Assembly (NCBI GenBank): GCA_963713805.1
Contig: CAVQNF010000023.1
Coordinates: 1 to 64,000 of the forward strand
DNA from: GAS188 sp963713805
Lineage (GTDB): Bacteria > Pseudomonadota > Alphaproteobacteria > Rhizobiales > Beijerinckiaceae
Direction: 5' to 3'
DNA: 64,000 nucleotides
A program made the translations under genes and the position numbers. Below are positions 1 through 10,290 of this stretch, piece after piece. Numbering within the stretch: position 1 is the first letter of the stretch; every line of letters begins with the position of its first letter. The notes under the pieces were generated by a model, which saw nothing but the letters and a program-made list of their open reading frames with translations, was not told the DNA's origin and made no database searches.

Positions 1-188
1 TCACGCCGGCCCTCGTCGGGGGCACGCAAGATCAGATGCTTTCCTATTTCGTCGCCTTCAACGCGAGCCAGGTGCTCAATTGGGGGCTCGCCTCGGCTCT
101 CGCCGTCCTGCTTCTCGTGGCGCTCGGTCTGCTGTTCGCCCTCTACCGGCTGCTCATGCGCGGCGCCCAGCCGGTGGAGCAGTTCTGA
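1..188 (+). CDS. ABC transporter permease, PotB/PotH type (3' end only)
   Basis: Only the last ~62 codons are present, read from base 3 to the TGA at 186-188. The visible part has one hydrophobic segment (about residues 26-48 of the fragment) and a short basic tail, as at the C-terminus of a PotB/PotH-type inner-membrane permease. The stop is three bases before the ATG of a PotC-like permease, so the two are almost certainly the permease pair of one polyamine-type importer. Its binding protein and ATPase would lie upstream, outside the window. The identity rests mainly on this partner. Confidence 0.6.
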   Translation, partial: TPALVGGTQDQMLSYFVAFNASQVLNWGLASALAVLLLVALGLLFALYRLLMRGAQPVEQF

Positions 189-191
189 GCC

Positions 192-1017
192 ATGTTCGAC
201 CTGCTGCTTGCCCGTCATCCGTTGTGCAAATTCCTGCTTCTCGGATTTTGCGCGGCCGTGCTCGCCTTCCTGATGGGGCCGCTCCTCGTCATCGTGCCGC
301 TGTCCTTCAACAGCGAGCCCTATTTCACCTTTCCGCTCGCCGGCTTCTCGACGCGCTGGTACCGGGCCTTCTTCGAAAGCGACAATTGGCTGCTCGCGCT
401 TCGCAACAGCATCGTCGTCGGCAGCTCGGTCGCCGTCCTCTCGGTCGCGCTCGGAACCATGGCGGCGATCGGTCTTGCGCGCCTGCGCCCCGGCTTGCGG
501 CGCTCGCTCACCGCGATCCTGCTCGCTCCGATGATCCTGCCTCTCGTGATCAGCGGCATCGCCATCTATTTCGCCTATGCGCGCCTGGGCCTCACCGACA
601 GCCTGCTCGGGCTCGTCCTGGCGCACACCATGATCGCCTCGCCCTTCGTGGTCATCGCGGTCACCGCGGTTCTCGCCCGCTTCGACGAGACGCTCATGCG
701 CGCGGCGGCGAGTCTCGGCGCCGGAAGCCTGACGGCGTTCTGGCGCGTGCGGCTCCCCCTCATCCTGCCGGGCATCGCGACCGGGGCCATATTCGCCTTC
801 GTCGCCTCCTTCGACGACATCGTGATCGCGCTCTTCGTCACCTCGGCGGAGCAGCGCACCTTGCCGCGGCAAATGTGGAGCGGGGTGCGCGAAAATCTCG
901 ACCCGACGATCCTGGCCGTGGCGACGATGCTCGTCGCCCTTGTCGGCCCTCGTCACGCTTTCCACCGCCTGGCTCGGCGCAAGGCGCCAACGGCAAAATC
1001 TCGGACGTCTCGCATGA
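192..1017 (+). CDS. ABC transporter permease, PotC/PotI type (one frameshift)
   Basis: Inner-membrane permease of a spermidine/putrescine-type importer. Several hydrophobic helices are visible. The EAA loop that contacts the ATPase lies near residues 168-190 (AAASLGAG... WRVRLPLILPG). At about 940-943 an extra base (CCCTTGTCGG) throws the frame into the following GST. Removing one T restores a normal tail and a TGA at 1015-1017 that overlaps the ATG of the GST at 1014. The apparent 483-residue permease-GST fusion is therefore an artefact. Substrate is inferred from the family only. Confidence 0.75.
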
Positions 1018-1643
1018 AGCTCAGCTACTCGCCGACCTCGCCCTATGCGCGCAAGGTGCGCGCGGTCGCGCATTTCAAGGGGATTTCCGGCCGCGTCGAG
1101 CTCGTCGCGATCGACACCTGGAACGTGCCGGAGAGCCTGCGCGCGGCCAATCCGCTCGGCAAGGTTCCGTGCCTGACGCGCGACGACGGCACGAGCCTCT
1201 ATGACTCACCCGTCATTTGCGAATACCTCGACGGCTTGACCCCGGCGCCCCGTCTCTTCCCGGCTGAGGGCGAGCCGAAATGGTCGGCATTGCGGCTCCA
1301 GGCTCTCGCGGACGGAATCATGGACGCGGCGGTCGAGCGCTATGTCGAGATGCACCGCCCGCCCGACAAGCAGATGCGGGTGTGGTCCGAACGGCAGGCG
1401 AATGCCATCGCGCGCGCGCTCGATCGCCTGGAAAGCGTGCCGGAGGAATTCTCGGGCGAAACCATCGGCACGGTGTCGCTCGCTTGCGCGCTCGGCTATC
1501 TGGACCTGCGCTTTCCGGGCGACCATTGGCGAAGGGGACGGCCGGCGCTCGCCTTCTGGTATCGAGATGTGCTCGAACCAGCCCTGGATGATCGCGACCC
1601 GGCCGCCCGGGGCGCAGGCGCCCCCTCAGCCCTCTCGTCGTAG
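1014..1643 (+). CDS. Glutathione S-transferase family protein
   Basis: Begins MKLSYSPTSPYARKVR, the thioredoxin-fold start of GSTs, with the cis-Pro and Ser of the glutathione site visible (NPLGKVPCL, then YDSPVICEYL near residues 60-71). The all-alpha C-terminal domain follows to about residue 190. The ATG overlaps the corrected stop of the permease. Near 1570 one extra base disrupts the usual ending (WYRDV then SNQPWMIATRPP in another frame), so the exact stop is unsure: 1643 in one frame, further on in the other. It converges with der and the 3' ends overlap. The substrate cannot be told. Confidence 0.75.
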   Translation: MKLSYSPTSPYARKVRAVAHFKGISGRVELVAIDTWNVPESLRAANPLGKVPCLTRDDGTSLYDSPVICEYLDGLTPAPRLFPAEGEPKWSALRLQALADGIMDAAVERYVEMHRPPDKQMRVWSERQANAIARALDRLESVPEEFSGETIGTVSLACALGYLDLRFPGDHWRRGRPALAFWYRDVLEPALDDRDPAARGAGAPSALSS

Positions 1644-3114
1644 GGGTTCCTGCCCTGGCGCAGCGACAGGCGGATCGGCGTTCCCGGGAGGCCGAAGGTC
1701 TTGCGCAGGCTGTGCGTGAGGTAGCGCGTGTAGGAAGCGGGCAATTGGTCGAGCTGGTTGCCGAAGAGCGCGATGTGAGGCGGGCGGGCCTTCGCCTGCG
1801 TCGCGTAGCGAAGCTTGATCCGCCGTCCCGAAATGGCGGGCGGAGGATGGCGGGCCGTCACGCCCGAGAGCCAGCGATTGAGCCTGGCGGTCGGGATGCG
1901 CGTGTTCCACACCGCGTAGGCGTCGAGCACCGCCTGCATCATCGCGTCGATGCCGCGCGCCGCGAGCCCTGACACCGGCACGACCGCGACGCCGTCGAGC
2001 TGCGCCAGCAAGCGGCTCGCCTCGCCGCGCAGCTCTTGCAGCAGGCCCGGCCGGTCGGCGACGAGGTCCCATTTGTTGACCGCGATGACGAGGGCGCGGC
2101 CCTCGCGCTCGACCAGCGAGGCGAGCGTGAGGTCCTGCTTCTCGAAGGGGATCGTGGCGTCGAGCAAAAGCACCACCACCTCGGCGAAGCGCACGGCACG
2201 CAGGGCGTCGGCGGCCGCGAGCTTCTCGAGCTTGTCCTCGACCCGCGCGCGCTTGCGCAGGCCCGCCGTGTCGAAGAGCTTGAACGGACGCGCCCGCCAC
2301 TGCCAGTCGAGGCCGATGGCGTCACGCGTGATGCCGGGCTCCGGCCCGGTGAGCAGGCGCTCTTCGCCGAGCATGGCGTTGATCAGCGTCGATTTGCCGG
2401 CGTTCGGCCGCCCGATGACGCGATGCGCAAGGCGCGCGACGCATCAGCGACCTTCCCGTCCGCGTCCTCCTCTTCGAGCGCTTCGTCCGAGCGACCTCGG
2501 GCGCGGAGGCGGCCCTTGACGGCCCGCATCGAGCTCGCCGCGCTTGGGCTTCGATACGGCGGGGAGATCGCCTCGTCCTCGTCCGCGTGAGTCGGCGACG
2601 CCGGCAGCAGCGCGGCGAGCGCCTCGATGCAGATCGCCGAGGCCGAGCCCATGCTCGGCCGAAAAGGCGATCGGCTCGCCGAGTCCGAGCGCGAAACCCG
2701 CATAGGCCTCCTGCGTCGCCCTCCCGGCTTTCCGCCTTGTTGGCGACGAGCAGCACGGGCTTGCCGGAGCGCCGCACGAGCGTGGCGATGTCGCGATCGG
2801 CCGGCAAGATGCCGGCGCGCGCATCGACGAGCATGAGCACCACGTCGGAGGCACTCGATCGCGGCCTTGGTCTGCGCGCGCATGCGGCCGGTGAGAGAGG
2901 CCGAGGCCGCCTCCTCGAGGCCTGCGGTGTCGATCACCGTGAAGGCAAGATCGCCGAGCCGCGCCTCGCCCTCGCGACGGTCGCGCGTGACGCCGGGGCG
3001 GTCGTCGACGAGCGCGAGCCTGCGGCCGACGAGACGGTTGAACAAGGTCGACTTGCCGACATTCGGCCGCCCGATGATGGCGACGAGGCAGCGGGGCGCA
3101 TCGGGCGAGGTCAC
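1626..3114 (-). CDS. der: Ribosome-assembly GTPase Der (EngA), several frameshifts
   Basis: Essential double-GTPase needed for 50S ribosome maturation. Both P-loops are visible (GRPNVGKST near residue 15, GRPNAGKST in the second domain), as are DTAGL G3 motifs in both domains, NKWD in the second and the KH-like C-terminal domain ending ...RQGRNPY. The start is ATG 3112-3114. At least four single-base indels break it: near 2855 (extra C), 2725 (extra A/G), 2645 (extra C) and 2415 (one base short), plus a probable problem in the linker. Loss of this gene should be lethal, so these are best read as sequence errors. The stop is 1626 or 1496 depending on frame, overlapping the convergent GST. Confidence 0.88.
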
Positions 3115-3201
3115 CGTGGCATGATCGGACCGCCGTCTCGGATGGCACCGGCTCGCGGCGCGCGCGAAGCCCGATCAGCGGCGCCGATCGGTCGGAAGCG
3201 T

Positions 3202-3975
3202 TCAAGCGCGGCGTGCCGCCGAAAAGGCCGCGACCTTGATCTTCGCCTGATCGAGACGCTGGCGCACCGCCTTCGCGAGCGACACGGCCGCCGGCGTGTC
3301 GCCATGGATGCAGACGGTGTCGATGGCGATCTTCTTCACCTTGCCGGAGACGCTGGTGATGGCCTGCTCCTCGACCATGCGCTGACGCGCTCGGCGACCA
3401 TTTCGGGATCGTGCAGCACGGCGCCGGGCTTGCGGCGCGACACGAGGAGACCGTTGTCCTCATAGGCGCGATCGGCGAAGACTTCGGTGACGATCGCAAG
3501 CCCGGCCTTCTCGCCCGCGCTCGACGAGCTTCGAGAACGGCAGGACGACGAAGGCGAGCGAAGGATCGACGCCTTTGATGGCGGCGGCGAGCGCATTCGC
3601 CATCATCTCGTCCTCGCAGGCCATGTTGGACAAGGCACCGTGGATCTTCACATAGGTCACGCGGTGGCCAGCGAGCGCGGCGATGCCCTGCAGCGCGCCG
3701 ATCTGGTAGGCGACGAGCGTCTCGATCTCGCGCGCCGAAAGCCCCTGGATCTGGCGGCGTCCGAAGCCCTCGATGTCGTGAAAGCCCGGATGGGCGCCGA
3801 TCGCCACGCCCTTCTCCTTGGCGAGCTTGGCGGTCTTGAGCATGATCTGCGGATCGCCGCCGTGAAAGCCGCAGGCCACATTGGCGCTCGTGATCAGATC
3901 GAGCATCGCGTCGTCGTCGCCCATGGTCCAGGGACCGAAGCTTTCCCCCATGTCGCAATTGAGATCGACTTGCAT
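3202..3975 (-). CDS. pxpA: 5-oxoprolinase subunit PxpA (LamB/YcsF family), frameshifted
   Basis: PxpA acts with PxpB and PxpC in ATP-dependent hydrolysis of 5-oxo-L-proline to glutamate. The N-terminus MQVDLNCDMGESFGPW and the later CGFHGGDP, IGAHPGFHD and VKIHGALSN blocks are family hallmarks. Corrected length is about 257 residues, normal for the family. The start is ATG 3973-3975; the longer upstream reading only translates the heptamer repeats. Frame changes occur near 3520 and 3380. The end reads ...KVAAFSAARRA with the stop at 3202-3204. It lies downstream of pxpB-pxpC on the same strand. Confidence 0.88.
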
Positions 3976-3994
3976 TGCGGGCTCCCTTGAGTTT

Positions 3995-4175
3995 GGCGAG
4001 TAGCGAGTAGCGAGTGGCGAGTAGCGAGTAGTGAAGAGTGAAGAGTGAAAGGTAAGAGCGAGAGGCAACATGGCGCGGTTCACATCTCACCTCTCAGTTC
4101 TCCTCCTTCACTCGCTACTCGCTATTCGCTATTCGCCCTTCACTTTCACTTTTCGCCTTTCACTCTTCACAAGCC
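3995..4175. repeat. Heptamer repeat arrays (GCGAGTA and GTGAAGA types) in opposite orientations
   Basis: About 3995-4033 carries five or six copies of GCGAGTA, followed at 4030-4060 by GTGAAGA units. At 4108-4170 the same two unit types recur on the opposite strand (CTACTCGC, CTATTCGC, then CACTCTTCAC). The second array is read as the last ~14 codons of pxpC, including its TAG stop. A third GCGAGTA-type array is at 12881-12921. Confidence 0.8.
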
Positions 4176-5107
4176 TCTCCACATGCTCCCCGATTTGCGC
4201 CAGCATCGTGGCGAAGCGGCGCGCCTCCTTCTGCGCCTCCTCGATCGGTAGCGATGCGAAGCGCACGCGCCCGCCGGCTTGCGTCTGTGCGAAGCGCGGC
4301 AGATCGGCCGTGATGATCGTCGCGATCTTCGGATAACCGCCCGTCGTGCCGCGATCGGCGAGAAGCGCGAGCGGCTGGCCGTTGCCGGGCACCTGGATGC
4401 TGCCGGGCACCGTTCCGTCCGAGACGATGTTGAAACCATCCGCATGGGCGAGCTTGGGGCCTTCGAGCCGGTAGCCCATGCGATCCGATCTCGGCGAGAC
4501 GCGCCATTCGGCGCCGAAAAACAAGGCCACGGCCTCGGGCGTCATGGCGTCGTCCTGCGGCCCCAGCACGACCCGGATCGGGCTCCTTGCTCGACCGAAA
4601 AGGGCTTGAAGCGCCGCTCGAATTCTTGCTCTTTCGCCGCGCCGACCTCGAGCCGGTCGCCGCCTGCAAGCGGCCGCGGATAGGGGCTTCCGAGCCCCGC
4701 CCTCGCCGAAACCGACAAGCTGCCGTAGACCGGCTTTCCCGCGATGCCGCCCTCGACGCCGAGATAGCTGAAGACGCCGGAACGCGCGGCGCTCACGGCG
4801 AATGCCGCGCCTTCGGGATCAACACGGTTTCGTTCACCCAGGCGACTCGCCCGTTGAGTGTCGCGGCGCGGTCGGCGCCCGCGAGCGAGACACGCACGCC
4901 TCCTCCCACGGCCCGGAATTCCGCCCCGAGCGGGCCGATCTCGATCGCGGCCGCCCCGATCTTCTCGCCCACCAAGGCATTGGCGATGGCGAGCGATTTG
5001 AGGTCCATCGCACCGCTCGGGGTCAGGCCGTAGCGCTGCGCCCCCGAGCGGCCTTTGTCTTGCACCGAAGTTGCCGGCCCGACCTTGTCGACGACGAGAA
5101 AGCTCAT
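4129..5107 (-). CDS. pxpC: 5-oxoprolinase subunit PxpC (biotin-dependent carboxylase-like), frameshifted
   Basis: Starts MSFLVVDKVGPATSVQDKGR, typical of the PxpC/KipA-like cyclophilin-fold family, and continues through the RYGLTPSGAMD block. Frame changes near 4800 and 4565 split it into three readings that join into about 325 residues, the expected size. The ATG (5105-5107) overlaps the pxpB stop as ATGA, showing translational coupling. The last ~14 residues (VKSERRKVKVKGE) are encoded by the GTGAAGA/GCGAATA heptamer repeats, so the native C-terminus was probably replaced or extended when the repeats arrived. Confidence 0.87.
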
Positions 5108-5839
5108 GCGTCGATGATCTCCGCGACCATTTCGCCGGCTTCGCTCGCCCGGTCGAGCGCGTCCCATTCGCTTGCCGGAACCGGAAAGAAGGTGACGTGA
5201 TCACCGGGCTCGATCAGGAAGATCGGATCGCGGCCCGGATGATAAGTGCGCACCGGCGTGCGGCCCAGAATGTTCCAGCCGCTCGGAGCGGCGATGCATT
5301 GAATGCCCGTCTGAATGCCGCCGATGGCGATCATCCCGGCAGGCGCCTCGAGGCGCGGCTCTTGCCGGCGCGGCGTCGCGAGCTTCGGGTCGAGCCCGCC
5401 GAGATAGGTGAAGCCCGGCAGGAAGCCGAGCATGTAGACGCGGTAATCCGCGCCCGAATGGCGCGCGATCACCTCCTCGGGCGTGAGCTCGGCCCGCTTG
5501 GCGACCGCCTCGAGGTCGATGCCGAACTCCCCGCCATAGACCACGGGCACGCGCCAGTGCCGGCCCTTGCGCGACGGCAGGCCCTTGCGGGTGGCGAAAT
5601 CCATGAGCTTTGCCGCCGAGCTCCGCATAGCCGACGACGGTCGGATCGTAATGCACGAGCAGGGATCGATAGGTCGGCACGGTTTCGCGAATGCCCGGCA
5701 CCTTCTCTTGCGCGATGAGCGCGTCGAAGGCCAGCACGCGCCGGTTCAGCTCCGGATCGATGCTGTTGCCGAATTCGACGACGAGCGCGCTATCGCCGCA
5801 GGTGAGGAGGCGTGGATAAGAGGTGGGCATGAGGGTCAA
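5104..5839 (-). CDS. pxpB: 5-oxoprolinase subunit PxpB (allophanate hydrolase subunit 1-like), frameshifted
   Basis: First gene of pxpB-pxpC-pxpA. The N-terminal half (YPRLLTCGDSALVVEFGN, PTYRSLLVHYDP) and C-terminal half (MLGFLPGFTYLGGLDP, IQTGIQCIAAPSGWNILG) are the standard KipI/PxpB signatures. One indel near 5610 separates them, and the joined protein is about 245 residues. Two in-frame starts exist (ATG 5839 and 5830); the second leaves MPTSYPRL. The subunit works in the cytoplasm with PxpC and PxpA on 5-oxoproline. No promoter could be assigned in the ~200 bases upstream. Confidence 0.88.
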
Positions 5840-6042
5840 GCGGATGATCGGGCTCCCGTCTCAATCATGCCCGAGACGTGAAGTCGAGCCTTTCCTCACG
5901 CTCGAGCCCCTTCGGGCGCAAGCTTCCCGTGCGCTCTTCCCATTCTTCTTGTGATGAGCGAAGCTCATGAAGCGTCACGGCAAGGGATCGGGCTTCGTCG
6001 CCGACGTCAAGGATCGGCGCTCATCCCGCCACGGAGGTCTTG

Positions 6043-6879
6043 ATGCCGACTGTCGCTCACACATCCGTCGCGAAGGCGCGTGGACCGGGCTTTGAGCATG
6101 ATCTTTCGAGCCCGAGCGGGGCGCGGGCCGCGAGCCGTTCGGGTGCGCTCGATGGACCGACCTCCGGCCTCGCTCCCGGTTTCGTGCAAGGCAATCTCGC
6201 CGTTCTGCCGGCCGATCTCGCCAGTGATTTCCTGCATTTCTGCCAGCGCAACCCGAAGCCCTGCCCGTTGATCGCCGTCTCGGAGGCGGGCGATCCCAGA
6301 CTTCCGTTGCTCGGCGAGGATCTCGACATCCGCACCGATATTCCCCGCTACCGCGTCTGGAAGGACGGTGTGGTCATCGATGAGCCGCAAGAGATTTTGA
6401 AATGGTGGCGCGGCGATCTCGTCGCCTTCGTGCTCGGCTGCTCACACTCCTTCGAGGAGGCGCTCATCGAGGATGGGCTTTCCGTTCGCCATGTCGAGCG
6501 CGGCACCACCGTGCCGATGTATCGCACCAACATCGCTTGCGTGCCCGCGGGCCCGTTCAAGGGGCCGATGGTGGTGTCGATGCGGCCCTTCAGCCCGGCC
6601 GATGCCATTCGCGCCATCCAGATCACGACGCGCTTTCCGGCCGTGCACGGCGCGCCGGTACATATCGGCTTGCCCAAGCTCATCGGCATCACGGACCTCG
6701 GCAGGCCCGATTTCGGCGAGGCGGTGCCGATCGCGGATGACGAGCTGCCCGTCTTCTGGGCCTGCGGTGTCACCCCCCAGGCCGTGATCCAAGCCATAAG
6801 GCCACCTTTCGCGATCACCCATGCGCCCGGAAGGATGATCGTCACCGACATCCGCAACAGCAGGCTCGCGGCGCTGTGA
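6043..6879 (+). CDS. UPF0317 / DUF1445 protein (D-glutamate cyclase family, putative hydro-lyase)
   Basis: Intact, about 278 residues. Blocks typical of DUF1445 are visible: LDGPTSGLAPGFVQGNL, DFLHFCQRNPKPCPL, a CSHSFEEAL segment, VPMYRTNI, FPAVHGAPVHIG and FWACGVTPQA. The family includes the catalytic domain of mammalian D-glutamate cyclase, which makes 5-oxo-D-proline; bacterial members are mostly annotated only as hydro-lyases. GGAGG at 6032-6036 fits the ATG at 6043 better than the TTG at 6040. It is divergent from pxpBCA, whose product also acts on 5-oxoproline, which supports (but does not prove) a role in glutamate/oxoproline salvage. Confidence 0.85.
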   Translation: MPTVAHTSVAKARGPGFEHDLSSPSGARAASRSGALDGPTSGLAPGFVQGNLAVLPADLASDFLHFCQRNPKPCPLIAVSEAGDPRLPLLGEDLDIRTDIPRYRVWKDGVVIDEPQEILKWWRGDLVAFVLGCSHSFEEALIEDGLSVRHVERGTTVPMYRTNIACVPAGPFKGPMVVSMRPFSPADAIRAIQITTRFPAVHGAPVHIGLPKLIGITDLGRPDFGEAVPIADDELPVFWACGVTPQAVIQAIRPPFAITHAPGRMIVTDIRNSRLAAL

Positions 6880-6997
6880 GCTTCGAGCAAGCGCGGGTCG
6901 GGGCGCGGCCCGCCGTAAGGACGCGTCGCATCCTTGCGCGACGCCGGTGCTTGGCCGAAACTTTGCATCGCTCGCGAAGCCAGAGAGGTGAAGGATC

Positions 6998-8247
6998 ATG
7001 AACCGCAGAGAAATCATCCTGGGCGGCGCCTCGGCCGTAGCCGTGCTCGGCGCCACGGGGCTTTCCGCGCAACAGCCGGCCGAGGTCCTGATCGGCGCGC
7101 GTTTACCAGATGTCGGGCGCAAGCGCGCAGGTCGGCGTCGATGCGCAGCATGCCTTCGACACGGCGCTCGACATCATCAACAACGCCCATGATATCGACT
7201 TGCCGCTCGCCAAGAACGCGGGGCTTGCCGGGCCTCGGGGGTGCCAAGGTGCGCGTCATCGTCGCCGATCATCAGGGCGACCCGCAAAAGGGCCGCGCCG
7301 AGGCCGAGCGGCTGATCACCCGCGAGAAGGTCGCGGCGCTCATCGGCTCCTATCAGAGCGCGGTCGCCGTCACCATCAGCCAGACGGCCGAGCGCTATCA
7401 GGTTCCCTTTCTCTCGGCGGATAATTCTTCGCCGAGCCTCCACCGCCAGGGGTTGAAGTTCTATTTCCGCGCCGCCGCGCATGACGAGATGTTCTCGAAG
7501 GCGATGTTCGATTTCTTCGACGGGCTCCGACAGAAGGGCCACAAGATCGAGACGCTCGCGCTCTTCCACGAGGACACGATCTTCGGCACGGATTCGGCGA
7601 ATGCACAACAGAAGCTCGCCGATGAGCGCGGCTACAAGATCGTGGCCAACATCAAATACCGCGCAAACTCGCCTTCGCTGACGGCGGAGGTCCAGCAGTT
7701 GAAGACGGCGGATGCGGATGTGCTCATGCCGTCGAGCTACACGACGGACGGCATCTTGCTCGTCAAGACGATGGGCGAGCTCGGCTACCGGCCGAAAGCC
7801 ATGGTGGCGCAGGACGCGGGCTTCTCCGAGAAGGCGCTCTACGACGCCGTCGGCGACAAGATCGAAGGGGTGATCAGCCGGGCGAGCTTCTCGCTCGACC
7901 TCGCCGCGAAACGCCCCTCCGTCGGCAAGATCAACGAGATGTTCAAGGCGCGATCCGGCAAGGACCTCAACGATCTCACCTCACGCGAGTTCATGGGCCT
8001 TCTCATTCTCGCCGACGGCATCGACCGGGCGAAATCGACCGATGGCGAGAAGATCCGAGAGGCGCTTGCCGCGACCGATATTCCCGGCGAGCGCACCATC
8101 ATGCCGTGGAAGCGGGTGAAGTTCGGCCCGGACGGTCAAAACCTCGACGCCGATCCGGTGCTGCTGCAATGGACCGGCGGCAAGTTCGTCACCATCTTCC
8201 CACAATCCGCGGCGGTGGCGCAGGCCAAGTGGCCGATGAACGCGTGA
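6998..8247 (+). CDS. Branched-chain amino acid ABC transporter substrate-binding protein (LivK family)
   Basis: Periplasmic binding protein, type I fold. A leader with double-Arg (MNRREIILGGASAVAVLGA) resembles a Tat-type signal, followed by AQQPAEVLIGA. The Peripla_BP_6 core includes the IVADHQGDPQKGRAEAERL and ALIGSYQSAV segments. Two indels near 7105 and 7225 split only the first 80 residues; corrected length is about 416. A good Shine-Dalgarno (GAAGGA) precedes the ATG. It heads the livKHMGF operon. Such systems import leucine/isoleucine/valine but often aromatic or amide compounds, so the substrate is open. Confidence 0.87.
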
Positions 8248-8317
8248 AGGTGCGGCAGGCGCATCGCCGGCGGTCCGCCGACGGACGCTTGCGTCTCGCT
8301 CGCGCGGCCTTCGTCTC

Positions 8318-9197
8318 GTGACGCTCCAGAGCCTCGCCCAGATCCTGGCGAGCGGCCTCTTGATGGGGCTGATCTATGCGCTGATCGCCGCCGGCCTCTC
8401 GCTCATCTTCGGCCTCATGGATGTGGTGAACTTCGCCCATGGCGAGTTCCTGATGCTCGCCATGTACGCGACTTTCGGCATCGTCGCGGCGACCGCGCTC
8501 GATCCGGTGCTCGCCGCGCCTCTCGTCGTCGGCGCCATGTTCGTGCTCGGCGCCTTCGTCTATCTTGCCGTCATCCGCCATGCCATGCGGGTCAAGGCCA
8601 ATATCGGCATGGTGCAGGTGTTCGCGACCTTCGGCCTCGGCATCACCATCCGCGGCCTCGCCCAGCATCTCTTCACTCCCGATTACCGCAGCATCCAGAC
8701 GAGCTGGCTCGCGGGCCGCACGCTCGATGTCGCACGGCGTCTTCCTGCCGCTTCCCCAACTCCTCGGCGGGGCTTTGTCGTGCTTGAGCTTCGTCGCGCT
8801 CTATTTCGTCATCCGGCGCACCGATTTCGGTCGCGCGCTCGAAGCGACGCGCGAGGATGCGGGCGCCGTCGCCCTCGTCGGCATCGACAAGAATCGCGTC
8901 TTCGCGCTCGGCTGGGGGCTCGGCGCCGCGCTCGTCGGCATCGCGGGTTCGGTGATGGCGATCTTCTACTACATCCACCCCGACGTCGGCGCGCCCTTTG
9001 CGCTCATCGCCTATGTGACGGTGGCGCTCGGCGGCTTCGGCTCGATCTTCGGCGCGCTCGCGGCCGGTCTTCTCGTCGGCCTCGTCGAGGCGGTCTCGGC
9101 CACGATTCTCGCGCCGTCGATGAAGGCGATCGGCATCTACGCCGTCTATCTCGTCGTCGTTTTCATGCGCCCGCGCGGCCTCTTCGGAAACCTCTGA
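8318..9197 (+). CDS. Branched-chain amino acid ABC transporter permease (LivH family)
   Basis: Inner-membrane permease. It starts at GTG 8318 (MTLQSLAQILASGLLMGLIY), with LIFGLMDVVNFAHGEFLMLA, the conserved LivH N-terminal block, and ends VFMRPRGLFGNL, the classic LivH C-terminus. One indel near 8727-8735 breaks the frame between TM segments; the downstream part (ALGGFGSIFGALAAGLLVGL) is otherwise complete. Corrected length is about 292 residues. It lies 70 bases after livK and one base before the first possible livM start, so it is clearly in the same operon. Confidence 0.87.
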
Positions 9198-9198
9198 G

Positions 9199-10290
9199 AT
9201 GGCGGAGCAAAGGCTATCCGGCCTCGCAAACGCCGTCGTCAGCGGCTCGCCACGCAGCCGGAAAGCCGGCGAAGGCGAGCCCATCGATCACGATGCCTCC
9301 GTTCCGTGCCTTCGCGAGGCGCAGGCGAGCGCCAGCTCGCCGATCGCGGCGGTCGCCGCCGTCACGGTCGGCTCTCCTGCCGCTCGCGATTCACGACGTC
9401 TATCTGCAAAACGTGCTCGTCCTGACCTTGATGTATGCGGCGCTCTCGCAAAGCTGGAACATCCTCGGCGGCTATTGCGGGCAGATCTCGCTCGGTCACG
9501 CCATCTATTTCGGCATCGGCGCCTATGTGTCGACATTGCTCTATGTGCATGCCGGCCTCACGCCCTGGCTCGGCATGCTGGTCGGCGGCGTCGGTCGCCG
9601 CGCTCGTCGCGCTCGCGCTCGGCTATCCGTTCTTCCGCCTGCGCGGCCATTACTTCACCATCGCGACCATCGTGGTCGCCGAGACCGGGCCTCTTGTTGA
9701 TGATCAATTGGGATTATCGCCGGCGGCGCCCAGGGCATCCAGATCCCCTATGGGCCGGATAGCTGGCGCATCTGCAATTCGCACGCGACAAGCTCCCCTA
9801 TATCTATTTCGCGCTCGGCTTCGCGGTCGTCACCTTCATCGTGACCTTCGTGATCGAGGATTCGAAATGGGGCTACTGGTGGCGCGCCGTGAAGGACAAT
9901 GCCGAGGCCGCCGAAAGCCTCGGCGTCGTCGTCTTCCGCTCGAAGATGGCGGCGGCCGCGCTCTCGGCCTTCTTCACGGCGATCGGCGGCAGCTTCTATG
10001 CGGCTTTCGTCTCCTATATCGATCCCGACAGCGTGATGGGATTCCAATTCTCGCTTCTGATCGCGCTGCCCGCGGTGCTCGGCGGCATCGGCACGCTCTG
10101 GGGCCCGGCGCTCGGCGCGCTCGTGCTCATCCCGTTGACCGAGTTGACGCGCAGCTATTTCGGCGGCTCGGGGAGCGGGCTCGACCTCATCATCTACGGG
10201 CGTCCTCATCATGGCGATCTCGCTCGCGCGGCCCGAAGGCCTGACGAGCCTTTTCGCCGCGGCGGCGCGCGCGCGCGAGCCGCCCCATGA
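9199..10290 (+). CDS. Branched-chain amino acid ABC transporter permease (LivM family), multiply frameshifted
   Basis: Second membrane subunit of the liv system. The conserved NILGGYCGQISLGHAIYFGI block (about 9460-9520) and PFFRLRGHYFTIATIV, then ALPAVLGGIGTLWGPALGAL, identify LivM. Indels near 9370, 9590, 9690-9775 and 10200 scatter it over three frames. The start is uncertain: ATG 9199, one base after livH, gives a hydrophobic TM1 (SPIAAVAAVTV then LLPLAIHDVYLQNV) if one base is removed near 9370; ATG 9293 is an alternative. The end probably overlaps the livG ATG as ATGA (10287-10290). Confidence 0.82.

Noticed and set aside
192..1643. A 483-residue permease-GST fusion protein
   Set aside because: One extra base near 941 removes the permease stop. 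The corrected stop (1015-1017) overlaps the GST ATG (1014), the usual separate-gene arrangement.
3995..4175. CRISPR array or a single large hairpin
   Set aside because: Units are seven bases with no spacers. The order of the two unit types in the two arrays (A-B then A'-B') does not allow both arms to pair in one simple hairpin.
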